Below, in pieces: positions 53,512 through 60,196 of a DNA stretch of 64,000 bases. The translations under genes and the position numbers were made by a program. Under the pieces are notes generated by a model. It made no database searches and was not told the DNA's origin. It worked only from the letters and a program-made list of their open reading frames with translations. Position 1 is the first letter of the stretch, and every line of letters begins with the position of its first letter. The stretch is taken from positions 124,001 to 188,000 of the forward strand of contig JAAEQC010000218.1 of the NCBI GenBank assembly GCA_024231905.1, written 5' to 3'. The stretch comes from a bacterium. GTDB taxonomy: Bacteria; Krumholzibacteriota; Krumholzibacteriia; LZORAL124-64-63.

Positions 53512-54195
53512 CTAGAAGGTCTTTCGCCACTGGAAAACGGTCACCGTCAAGGGCTGGAGCACCCCGGGCATGTCCCCGCCAACCGCGTCGAACTGCTCGT
53601 CCCAGCGATTTGGCACGGGCACCGGGTCCTCGTCGAAGTGGAAGAGGTGGGCTCCCACGTAGGCATCCAGGGCGATGATGAGCAGTGCGCCGCCGGACCA
53701 CCAGGCGAAGTCCCGCATCATCTCCCAGTTCTCCTCGGCCGCGGCGTCATAGCGGGTCCGGTTCACGGTATCCAAATCGAAACGCTGGGCGAAACCCCGT
53801 GCCCGCACGGCCCGACGGTCCCGCGAGATCATGTTCGTCCAGTAGAACATCTGGACGCCGTAGGCCAGAGCGCCGCGCCAGGAGTTGTCGGCGTAGAGCT
53901 GCCCCCAGCCGGGAAAGATGGGCGTCATGAGGACCGCGCCAGTGGGGTTCACACCCGTGGCCCATAGGTTCGTTTCGCGCAGGTCGGTAGTCGCCAGCTG
54001 CATGCCGCCCACGTCGAAGGTGTCGGCCGCTGCGGGCGTCGGAGCGGTCGGAAGCACCGGTTGTTCAGGCACGGATTGCTCGGGAGCGGTCTCGCTGGTT
54101 TCTCGGGTCGGCGCCGGATCGGCCCACGCCGGAACGGCCACCGTCAGGAGGCCGACCACCGCGAGGATCCAGGCTTTTCGGCACACCATCCGCAT
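53512..54195 (-). CDS. exported DUF5683-family protein
   Basis: A 227-residue protein with a signal peptide (ILAVVGLLTVAVPAWA), a Pro/Thr-rich linker and the DUF5683 signature region PIFPGWGQLYADNSWRGALAYG, then a second hydrophobic segment (ALLIIALDAYVGAHL). Such proteins are found mainly in the FCB group and are of unknown function, likely at the envelope. ATG 54195 has GGGAGG upstream and overlaps the stop of the DAG-kinase-like gene. The family call is by motif only. Confidence 0.7.
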   Translation of the reverse strand: MRMVCRKAWILAVVGLLTVAVPAWADPAPTRETSETAPEQSVPEQPVLPTAPTPAAADTFDVGGMQLATTDLRETNLWATGVNPTGAVLMTPIFPGWGQLYADNSWRGALAYGVQMFYWTNMISRDRRAVRARGFAQRFDLDTVNRTRYDAAAEENWEMMRDFAWWSGGALLIIALDAYVGAHLFHFDEDPVPVPNRWDEQFDAVGGDMPGVLQPLTVTVFQWRKTF

Positions 54196-55097
54196 CACGC
54201 CTCCCCGTTCCTGGCCGGGTCCGGAGCCGGTGCACACACCAGCAACTCGCCCGGCATCAATTCGACCCTGTGTTCACCCGCGACCAGCACTCCCGGTTCG
54301 CCGTCCCGGTGGTAGGCCACCGGCTCCGTGCTGCGGAAGACCAGATCCCGGCAGGTCACCACCGAGATGGCCGGGTGGTCCAGGCTGGCGCCCCGAGCCG
54401 CGCGAGGCAGCAGCCTCAGGCCCGCGACCACACCCGGCGGGCGTACCAGGCAGGCGTCCAACCGCCCGTCCCCGAAGTCCGCATCGGGGGCGAAGCGGAA
54501 GCCGCCGCCGGTGAAGGGTCCGTTGCAGATCTCTGCCAGCAGGAAACGTTCCGCCGGCATCTCCCGGCCGTCCACCACCCAGGTCATCGTCTGCCCCCGG
54601 TAGGTGACCAGCGTCTTGACCGCCGCCACCACGTAGCGGCCCCCGCCCAGCCAGCGCCAGAGGCGGGCCGCCCGGCCGGATACGAGTCCGCTGGCCAGCA
54701 ATCCCAGGGAGTTGACGAATACGTCGCCGTCGATCCGCGCCACGTCCACGGCGCGCCGCCCGCCCCGGGCGATGGCCGTCAGACCCGCCGTCACCGTGGG
54801 GCAGCCGATCCCACGGGCGAAATCGTTGCCGCTGCCCGATGGCAACACGGCCAGGGCCGTGCCGGTTCCCGCCAGGCCCACGGCGGTCTCGTGGACCGTA
54901 CCGTCGCCGCCTACGGCCACCACCAGGTCGGCCCCCGCCGCGGCGGCTTCCCGGGCAAGGCGCGTGGCGTCGCCGGCTCCCGCGGTGGGGCGCAGTTCCG
55001 CGTCCACGCCGACGGCGTGCAGCAGATCCACTGCACGTGGTCCGTCGAGACGGCCACGGCTCGTGCCTGCGAAAGGGTTGGCGATGACGACGTTCAT
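54195..55097 (-). CDS. diacylglycerol kinase / sphingosine kinase-like (YegS-type) lipid kinase
   Basis: A 300-residue lipid kinase-fold protein. NPFAGTSRGR at the start, the nucleotide-binding GGDGTVHE (63-70), PSGSGNDFARGIG and the NGPFTGGGFRFAPDADFGDG metal region are typical for DAGK catalytic domains. Substrate could be diacylglycerol or a related lipid; the family also includes BmrU- and YegS-like proteins. ATG 55097 has weak ribosome support; the frame runs on upstream to 55190. It is coupled to the DUF5683 gene by overlap. Confidence 0.88.
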   Translation of the reverse strand: MNVVIANPFAGTSRGRLDGPRAVDLLHAVGVDAELRPTAGAGDATRLAREAAAAGADLVVAVGGDGTVHETAVGLAGTGTALAVLPSGSGNDFARGIGCPTVTAGLTAIARGGRRAVDVARIDGDVFVNSLGLLASGLVSGRAARLWRWLGGGRYVVAAVKTLVTYRGQTMTWVVDGREMPAERFLLAEICNGPFTGGGFRFAPDADFGDGRLDACLVRPPGVVAGLRLLPRAARGASLDHPAISVVTCRDLVFRSTEPVAYHRDGEPGVLVAGEHRVELMPGELLVCAPAPDPARNGEA

Positions 55098-55136
55098 GGG
55101 CGGTGGCCCCATCCGGAGGGCAGGCGTCGATAGGAC

Positions 55137-55234
55137 TGGCGGGAATGTGTGGGAATCGAACCCACCTCGGACGGTAAACGCGCCCGACAAAAGGATTTGA
55201 AGTCCCCGGCAGCCACCAGGCTACATTCATTCCC
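55137..55234 (-). tRNA. selC: selenocysteine tRNA (anticodon TCA)
   Basis: A 98-base molecule with the marks of bacterial tRNA-Sec: acceptor GGGAATGA with ACATTCCC (eight positions, the last an A-A mismatch), a six-pair D stem GTAGCC/GGCTGC with TGGT loop, anticodon loop CTTCAAA (TCA, reads UGA), a seven-pair long variable arm (TCGGGCG/CGTCCGA) and T arm GTGGG-TTCGATT-CCCAC, then GCCA. It lies 22 bases after ridA and before the DAG-kinase-like gene, with no separate promoter visible. Confidence 0.93.
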
Positions 55235-55256
55235 GCCTAGCCGAACGCCTCAAGGA

Positions 55257-55637
55257 TCAACGATACGCGATCAACTCGATTTCGACCAGAACATCCTTCG
55301 GCAGACGCGACACTTCCACCACCGAACGGGCCGGCGGCTCGGCTGTGAAAAAGGTCTCGTAAACCGCGTTGATGTTGGCGAACTCCCCCATGTCCCTGAT
55401 GAAGACCGTGGCTTTGACCACGTCGCTCAGGGCATAGCCGGCCGCTTCGAGAATGGCCTGGCCGTTGGCCAGGGCCTGCCGTGTCTGGTCGGCCGCAGTC
55501 GTACCCACGATCTCCATGGTGGCCGGATCCAGGGGGATCTGACCCGCGGTGTAGAGAAAACCCGCAGCCACGTTGGCCTGACTGTAGGGTCCGATGGCGG
55601 CGGGCGCAGCGTCCGTCGCGATGATCTTGCGCGTCAT
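55257..55637 (-). CDS. ridA: RidA family enamine/imine deaminase
   Basis: A 126-residue trimeric protein that hydrolyses reactive 2-aminoacrylate and other enamines made by PLP enzymes. Visible features: AIGPYSQANVAAGFLYTAGQ, VVKATVFIRDM, the Arg of PPARSVVEVSRLPKDVLVEIE and a final EIELIAY. ATG 55637 has GAGGAGA upstream. It has its own promoter (55671-55699) and selC follows directly. Confidence 0.95.
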   Translation of the reverse strand: MTRKIIATDAAPAAIGPYSQANVAAGFLYTAGQIPLDPATMEIVGTTAADQTRQALANGQAILEAAGYALSDVVKATVFIRDMGEFANINAVYETFFTAEPPARSVVEVSRLPKDVLVEIELIAYR

Positions 55638-55670
55638 CTTGTCTCCTCGGAAAGGGTGATTCGTCCCCGC

Positions 55671-55699
55671 ATACTAGCCCACCCGCAAGCGTCGCTCAA
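55671..55699 (-). promoter_or_regulatory. promoter of ridA (and perhaps selC)
   Basis: TTGAGC, 17-base spacer, TAGTAT (four of six in each box), 34 bases before the ridA ATG. Confidence 0.5.
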
Positions 55700-55727
55700 C
55701 GCCCACGAACATCGGCCACGACGCACG

Positions 55728-55879
55728 GTGGAGCAGGGCGGTCGGCAGACCGAGCCCGGGGCGTCGTGGAGGTGCTCGGAGCCACGGAAGGCGGAGAGCG
55801 CCGGAACGCGAGTGCGCCGGCGACACGAAGTCGCCGGCGCACGTCCCCGGACTCGGTCTGCCGACCGCCCCTACTCCAC
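55728..55879. repeat. nested palindromic element at the 3' end of glmS
   Basis: Inverted arms 55728-55763 and 55842-55879 differ by two substitutions and two single-base indels over ~37 positions. Each arm has its own small palindrome, CGGTC-GGCA-GACCG. In the centre a perfect 13-base stem (55812-55824 with 55830-55842, loop ACGAA) is formed. The right arm covers the glmS stop codon (55871-55873). No T-run follows. Same build as the element at 12393-12482 but unrelated sequence. Confidence 0.8.
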
Positions 55880-57691
55880 CGTCACCGCTTTGGCCAGATT
55901 CCGCGGCTGATCCACGTCCTCGCCACGAATCACCGCGATGTGATAGGCGAGCAGCTGCAGCGGCACCACCGACAACAGCGGCATCCAGAAGTTCATGGTG
56001 TCCGGAATGGTGATCACGTGGTCGCTCAGGGCGGCGATCTCCGTGTCCCCCTCGGTGACGATGGAGATGATCTTGCCGTCCCGCGCCCTGACCTCCTGGA
56101 CGTTGCCCACGATCTTGTCGTAGCTCCCGTCCTTCGTGGCGATGACGACCACCGGCATCTGCGGGTCGATGAGAGCGATGGGACCGTGCTTCATCTCCGC
56201 CGCGGGATAACCCTCCGCGTGGATGTAACTGATCTCCTTCAGCTTCAACGCGCCCTCGAGGGCGATGGGGAAGTTCACGCCCCGGCCCAGGTACAGGCAG
56301 TTGGAGTGGTCCGCATAGACCTTGGCGATCTCGCGGATGGCCTCCGACTGGTCGAGCACCTTCTGCACGAGGTCGGGGATGCGCTCCAGTTCCCGGAGCA
56401 TCTGGGTCCCGCGATCGGCGTTCAGGTGGCCGCGCCGGCCCAGGAGGATCGTCAGCATGGCGAGGATCGTCACCTGGCTGGTGAAGGCCTTGGTGGAGGC
56501 CACGCCGATCTCCGGTCCGGCGTGGATGTACACGCCGCACTCGGTTTCCCGCGCGATGGTCGACCCCACCACGTTGGTGATGCCGATAACCTTGGCGCCC
56601 TTCCGCTTGGCCTCGCGCATGGCCTCGAGCGTGTCGATGGTCTCGCCGCTCTGGCTGATGGTCAGGCAGAGGGTGCCCGGTTCGATGATGGGATTGCGGT
56701 AGCGGAATTCGGAAGCGTACTCCACCTCCACCGGGATATGGGCGTACTCCTCGAAGAGGTACTCGCCCACGAGTCCGGCGTGCCAGGAAGTGCCGCAGGC
56801 CAGGATGATTATGCGCCGTACGTTGCGCAGTTCCCAGTCCGTGAGCTGAATTCCGCCCAGCTTCACGTCGCCCTGGTCCGGCAGGATGCGGCCGCGGAAA
56901 GAATCGCGGATGGTCTGGGGCTGCTCGAAGATCTCCTTGAGCATGAAGTGCTCGTAGCCGCCCTTCTGGATCTGCCCCAGGTCCCAGGTGATCTCCTGGA
57001 TCTCCTTGGTGACGGCCTCGTTGTTGATGTTCATGGTCTGGATGCCCTCCGGCCGGAGGGTGACCATCTCGCCGTCGTCCAGGTAGATGACCTGGCGGGT
57101 GTGGCCCATGATGGCGGCCACATCGCTGGCCAGGTAGTTCACGCCGTTGCCGACGCCGACCACCAGGGGGCTGCCCTTGCGGGCGCCCACCACGAGGTCC
57201 GGCTCGGCCACGTGGGTCACGGCGATGCCGAAGGCTCCCTCGACCACGCCCAGGGCCCGCTGGACAGCCAGGGTGAGGTCGCCGTCGTAGAAGTCGTCAA
57301 CCAGGTGGGCGAGCACTTCCGTGTCCGTATCGGACTCGAAAATGTGCCCCTTCTTGCCCAGCTGCACCTTCAGGGCCGCATAGTTCTCGATGATGCCGTT
57401 GTGCACCAGGGCCACGTTACCAGACCGGTGCGGGTGAGCGTTGATCCGGTTGGGCGCGCCGTGGGTGGCCCAGCGCGTGTGGGCGATGCCGGTAGTCCCG
57501 GTGAGGTCCTCGCCCACCAGGGCGCCCTCCAGGGACTTGATCTTGCCCTTCTCCTTGACGACCAGCTGGCCGTCCCCACGGATGAGGGCGATGCCCGCGC
57601 TGTCGTAGCCGCGGTACTCCAGGCGTTTGAGCCCCTCCAGCAGCACTTCGGCCGCATCAGGGGTCCCGGTCACGCCAACGATTCCACACAT
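55871..57691 (-). CDS. glmS: glucosamine-fructose-6-phosphate aminotransferase (isomerizing)
   Basis: Makes glucosamine-6-phosphate from fructose-6-phosphate and glutamine, the first step to UDP-GlcNAc. It has 606 residues with an N-terminal glutaminase domain starting at Cys2 (MCGIVGVTG), HTRWATHG and NGIIENYA, then two SIS domains (ACGTSWHAGLVGEYL; SQSGETIDTLEAM; LGRGVNFPIALEGALKLKE) and the conserved C-terminal KAVTVE. It follows glmM by 80 bases, so both early steps of amino-sugar synthesis are adjacent. No glmS ribozyme is visible in the 80 bases before it. Confidence 0.97.
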   Translation of the reverse strand: MCGIVGVTGTPDAAEVLLEGLKRLEYRGYDSAGIALIRGDGQLVVKEKGKIKSLEGALVGEDLTGTTGIAHTRWATHGAPNRINAHPHRSGNVALVHNGIIENYAALKVQLGKKGHIFESDTDTEVLAHLVDDFYDGDLTLAVQRALGVVEGAFGIAVTHVAEPDLVVGARKGSPLVVGVGNGVNYLASDVAAIMGHTRQVIYLDDGEMVTLRPEGIQTMNINNEAVTKEIQEITWDLGQIQKGGYEHFMLKEIFEQPQTIRDSFRGRILPDQGDVKLGGIQLTDWELRNVRRIIILACGTSWHAGLVGEYLFEEYAHIPVEVEYASEFRYRNPIIEPGTLCLTISQSGETIDTLEAMREAKRKGAKVIGITNVVGSTIARETECGVYIHAGPEIGVASTKAFTSQVTILAMLTILLGRRGHLNADRGTQMLRELERIPDLVQKVLDQSEAIREIAKVYADHSNCLYLGRGVNFPIALEGALKLKEISYIHAEGYPAAEMKHGPIALIDPQMPVVVIATKDGSYDKIVGNVQEVRARDGKIISIVTEGDTEIAALSDHVITIPDTMNFWMPLLSVVPLQLLAYHIAVIRGEDVDQPRNLAKAVTVE

Positions 57692-57771
57692 GGTTTTCCT
57701 CCTGGGACGGCAGTCACGGGCGTCGGCCTCCCCTTGGCCGGTTCCCGACGGTCGTCGAATACTCCGCAGGT

Positions 57772-59109
57772 TCAGGCCAGACCGGCCTTCACCCTCTCAA
57801 TGAGTTCGACGGCGGCGCCTTCGTCTTGAGCCTCGGCGATGATCCGCACCACCGGCTCGGTATTGGAGGGACGGATATGGACCCAGGCCTCGCGACCGGT
57901 CCACTTCACTCCGTCCCGGCTATCGATCTCTCCCTCGCCCAGGGCCGCCAAGGCCGTGGCGAGGGTTTCCGGATCCGGCGGGTCCTCCGCCGCGAACTTG
58001 GTTTTCACCATGGCCACCGGCGGCAGATCGCCCGCCAGTTCCGCCAGGCTCCGGCCGCTCTCGGCCATGGACTGGAGGATCATGGCGATGCCCACCAGGG
58101 CGTCGCGCCCCGCGTGGATCGCCGGGTAGATGACTCCGCCATTGCCCTCGCCGCCCAGCACGCAACCCGTGTCCAGAACGGCCTCCACCACGTTGGCTTC
58201 GCCCACGGGCGTACGGTGCACGTCCACGCCATGGCGCGCCGCGACCTTCTCGACGAGCCCCGTGGTCGAGAGGTTGACAGCCATGGGACCGGGTGTACGG
58301 GACAGTAGGTAGTCCGCCGCCAGGACCAGGGTCAGTTCCTCGCTCAGGGCTCGGCCCTCACCGTCCACCAGGGCCAGGCGGTCCACGTCCGGGTCCACGG
58401 CGAAGCCCAGGTCCGCACCCTTGGCGCGGACGGTGGCCGCCAGTTCCTCCAGGTGGGCCGGTGTGGGTTCGGGATCATGGGGGAAGTGTCCGGACAGGCC
58501 GCAGTGCAGGGTAGTGCAGCGCACCCCCAGTTCTTCCAGCAGGCGCGGCACGATGGCGCCACCAGCGCCCTCCACCGCGTCGACGACCGCGTGCAGTCCC
58601 CGGGCGGCGATGCGCTCCGCATCCAGCCAGGGCGCCCCCTGCAGGACGGCCAGGTGCTGTTCGTCGGCGCCCGGTCGCAGGCTCACCTCGCCGAGTCCGT
58701 CCCAGGCCGCGTGACCGGAACCATCCTCGTACCGCTGGCGCACCTCGCGGTTCTGGGCCGCGGTGAGAAACAGGCCATCGCCCTGCAGGAACTTCAGGGC
58801 ATTCCACTGGACCGGGTTGTGGCTGGCGGTGATGATGACGCCGCCCACGGCGGTGCTTTCCTGGACGGCCACCTCGGTGGTCGGCGTCGTCGCCACACCG
58901 ATATCCCACACGTCGTGGCCGGTGGACACCAGGGCGGCGGCCACGGCGTCGAAGACCATGGGGCCGCTCGGGCGGGTGTCCCGTCCCACCACCACCGGGC
59001 CGGCCGGCAGCCAGGCCCCGAGGGCGGCGGCCCAACGGGCCACGACCACTGCGTCCAGGCCATCGCCCACCACGCCGCGGATACCCGAAACACTCACGCG
59101 CAAAGGCAC
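57772..59109 (-). CDS. glmM: phosphoglucosamine mutase (alpha-D-phosphohexomutase family)
   Basis: Converts glucosamine-6-phosphate to glucosamine-1-phosphate. It has 445 residues with phosphoserine 96 in ITASHNPVQW, the metal loop DPDVDRLALVD, the sugar loop GEGNGGVI and the phosphate-binding RPSNTEP. GTG at 59109 with AAGGAG seven bases upstream is preferred over the long frame to 59328. The family also includes phosphomannomutases; linkage to glmS favours GlmM. It lies downstream of the tRNA terminator. Confidence 0.92.
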   Translation of the reverse strand: MPLRVSVSGIRGVVGDGLDAVVVARWAAALGAWLPAGPVVVGRDTRPSGPMVFDAVAAALVSTGHDVWDIGVATTPTTEVAVQESTAVGGVIITASHNPVQWNALKFLQGDGLFLTAAQNREVRQRYEDGSGHAAWDGLGEVSLRPGADEQHLAVLQGAPWLDAERIAARGLHAVVDAVEGAGGAIVPRLLEELGVRCTTLHCGLSGHFPHDPEPTPAHLEELAATVRAKGADLGFAVDPDVDRLALVDGEGRALSEELTLVLAADYLLSRTPGPMAVNLSTTGLVEKVAARHGVDVHRTPVGEANVVEAVLDTGCVLGGEGNGGVIYPAIHAGRDALVGIAMILQSMAESGRSLAELAGDLPPVAMVKTKFAAEDPPDPETLATALAALGEGEIDSRDGVKWTGREAWVHIRPSNTEPVVRIIAEAQDEGAAVELIERVKAGLA

Positions 59110-59239
59110 GTCGAACTCCTTCCCGGGGCAGACCCCAACCTGGCACCGTCCGTGATTCCCGGCACCCGGGCCGAACGGTCGCGTCTTCGGCCACCCAGGA
59201 TAACAGCATTCACCCGGTGCCGAAACCCGAGGATGTAGC

Positions 59240-59264
59240 AAAAAAAACCCGCGGCATACGCGGG
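59240..59264 (-). terminator. intrinsic terminator after tRNA-Thr
   Basis: CCCGCG-TATGC-CGCGGG, perfect six-base stem, directly followed by eight Ts on the minus strand. A second GC-rich hairpin lies just before it (about 59266-59282). Strongest terminator in the window. Confidence 0.9.
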
Positions 59265-59289
59265 TCCCCGGCGCCGGCCGGGAAAAAGC

Positions 59290-59365
59290 TGGAGCTGGTG
59301 TGCGGACTCGAACCGCAGACCTGCTCATTACGAGTGAGCTGCTCTACCAGCTGAGCTACACCAGC
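59290..59365 (-). tRNA. tRNA-Thr (CGT)
   Basis: A 76-base cloverleaf with acceptor GCTGGTG/CACCAGC, anticodon loop CTCGTAA (CGT, reads ACG), T loop TTCGAGT and encoded TCCA end. Second gene of the Phe-Thr unit. Confidence 0.96.
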
Positions 59366-59381
59366 TCCTGCAATGTATTGA

Positions 59382-59457
59382 TGGTGCCTGGGGGCGGACT
59401 TGAACCACCGACACCCGCATTTTCAGTGCGGTGCTCTACCAGCTGAGCTACCCAGGC
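59382..59457 (-). tRNA. tRNA-Phe (GAA)
   Basis: A 76-base cloverleaf with acceptor GCCTGGG/CCCAGGC, anticodon loop CTGAAAA (GAA), and encoded ACCA end. First gene of the two-tRNA unit, 31 bases after its -10 box. Confidence 0.96.
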
Positions 59458-59488
59458 CCCATGCTCCCGGTGTGAACCGGGAACGGGA

Positions 59489-59517
59489 ATAAAACACCGG
59501 TGCCGCCCGCTTGTCAA
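59489..59517 (-). promoter_or_regulatory. promoter of the Phe-Thr tRNA unit, inside a terminator
   Basis: TTGACA (perfect), 17-base spacer and TTTTAT on the minus strand. The -35 box spans the loop and the start of the descending arm of the hairpin at 59499-59529, and the -10 box is that terminator's T-run. Confidence 0.75.
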
Positions 59518-59529
59518 GCGGACGGCACC
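59499..59529 (-). terminator. terminator of the lone response regulator gene
   Basis: A 14-base stem (one G-U pair, 59499-59512 with 59516-59529) with a three-base loop, followed by GGTG and TTTTAT. It starts 17 bases after the regulator's stop codon. Confidence 0.75.
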
Positions 59530-59546
59530 AGATTGGAATACGTCCT

Positions 59547-59951
59547 TCAGGCCACCGGCGCAGGGACCAGATCCTGGATCACCCCCACGATGTCGTCCAT
59601 CTCGAAGGGCTTGTACAGGCAGGTGTCGGCCCGGGACCAGGTGGCCACGAACTTTTCGCGCTCGCGAGAGTCCACCTTACGGGCCGTCAGGAGCATGATG
59701 GGGAAATCCGCGGCCTGCGGATCGTTGTCCATCCACTCTTTGAGCATGCGGCTCACCTCGTAGCCGTTGCAGCCGGGCAGCATGACATCGAGGATCATGA
59801 AATCCGGCGGCGTGCGCTTGGCCTTGTCGAGCCCCTCGAGACCATCGCCGGCGGTTTCCACCTCGAATCCACGCCGGGACAGGCTGAATTCCAGCGTCTC
59901 CAGGATGTCGGGTTCGTCGTCGACGACCAGTACGCGCAGCTTGCGCTCCAT
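59547..59951 (-). CDS. single-domain response regulator
   Basis: A 134-residue receiver-only protein (CheY/DivK-like). LRVLVVDDEPD with acidic pocket residues, phospho-acceptor Asp55 in FMILDVMLPG, the Thr switch in MLLTARK and Lys114 in CLYKPF. There is no output domain, so it must act by protein contact. ATG 59951 has GGAGG seven bases upstream. A second in-frame ATG at 60026 also has a strong AGGAGG five bases upstream and would add 25 basic, disordered residues. No kinase is adjacent. A sigma-54-like promoter lies upstream. Confidence 0.88.
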   Translation of the reverse strand: MERKLRVLVVDDEPDILETLEFSLSRRGFEVETAGDGLEGLDKAKRTPPDFMILDVMLPGCNGYEVSRMLKEWMDNDPQAADFPIMLLTARKVDSREREKFVATWSRADTCLYKPFEMDDIVGVIQDLVPAPVA

Positions 59952-60166
59952 ATCCGTGCCTCCATTGTCCTCCGCGACAGAGGAATCCGGCTTGCCGGGC
60001 CGTGGCGAGCCTCGTCGGCGGGTCATCGGTTCCTCCTTGACCGCCGGCGGGGGCAATTCCTGCCGCCCGCTGCCGGGGAGTCATCCGGTCCCACCTCCAA
60101 GTCCCTGTGCCGTCGCCAGTTCCACTGACTGATCCGGCGCCCGGAAGCGTGCCGGCAACAATTTCG

Positions 60167-60182
60167 CAATTGCCGTGCCAGA
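60167..60182 (-). promoter_or_regulatory. sigma-54 (RpoN) type promoter before the response regulator
   Basis: Minus-strand CTGGCACGGCAATTGC matches the -24/-12 consensus TGGCACG-N4-TTGC in all fixed positions, with correct GG-to-GC spacing. It lies in the intergenic space between uvrA and the regulator and is oriented to the regulator (predicted start near 60155). Confidence 0.6.
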
Positions 60183-60196
60183 TTGAACAGGAGGTA

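Noticed and set aside
57692..57771. glmS ribozyme-riboswitch before glmS
   Set aside because: The gap is only 80 bases and shows no ribozyme core. Linkage to glmM suggests co-transcription instead.
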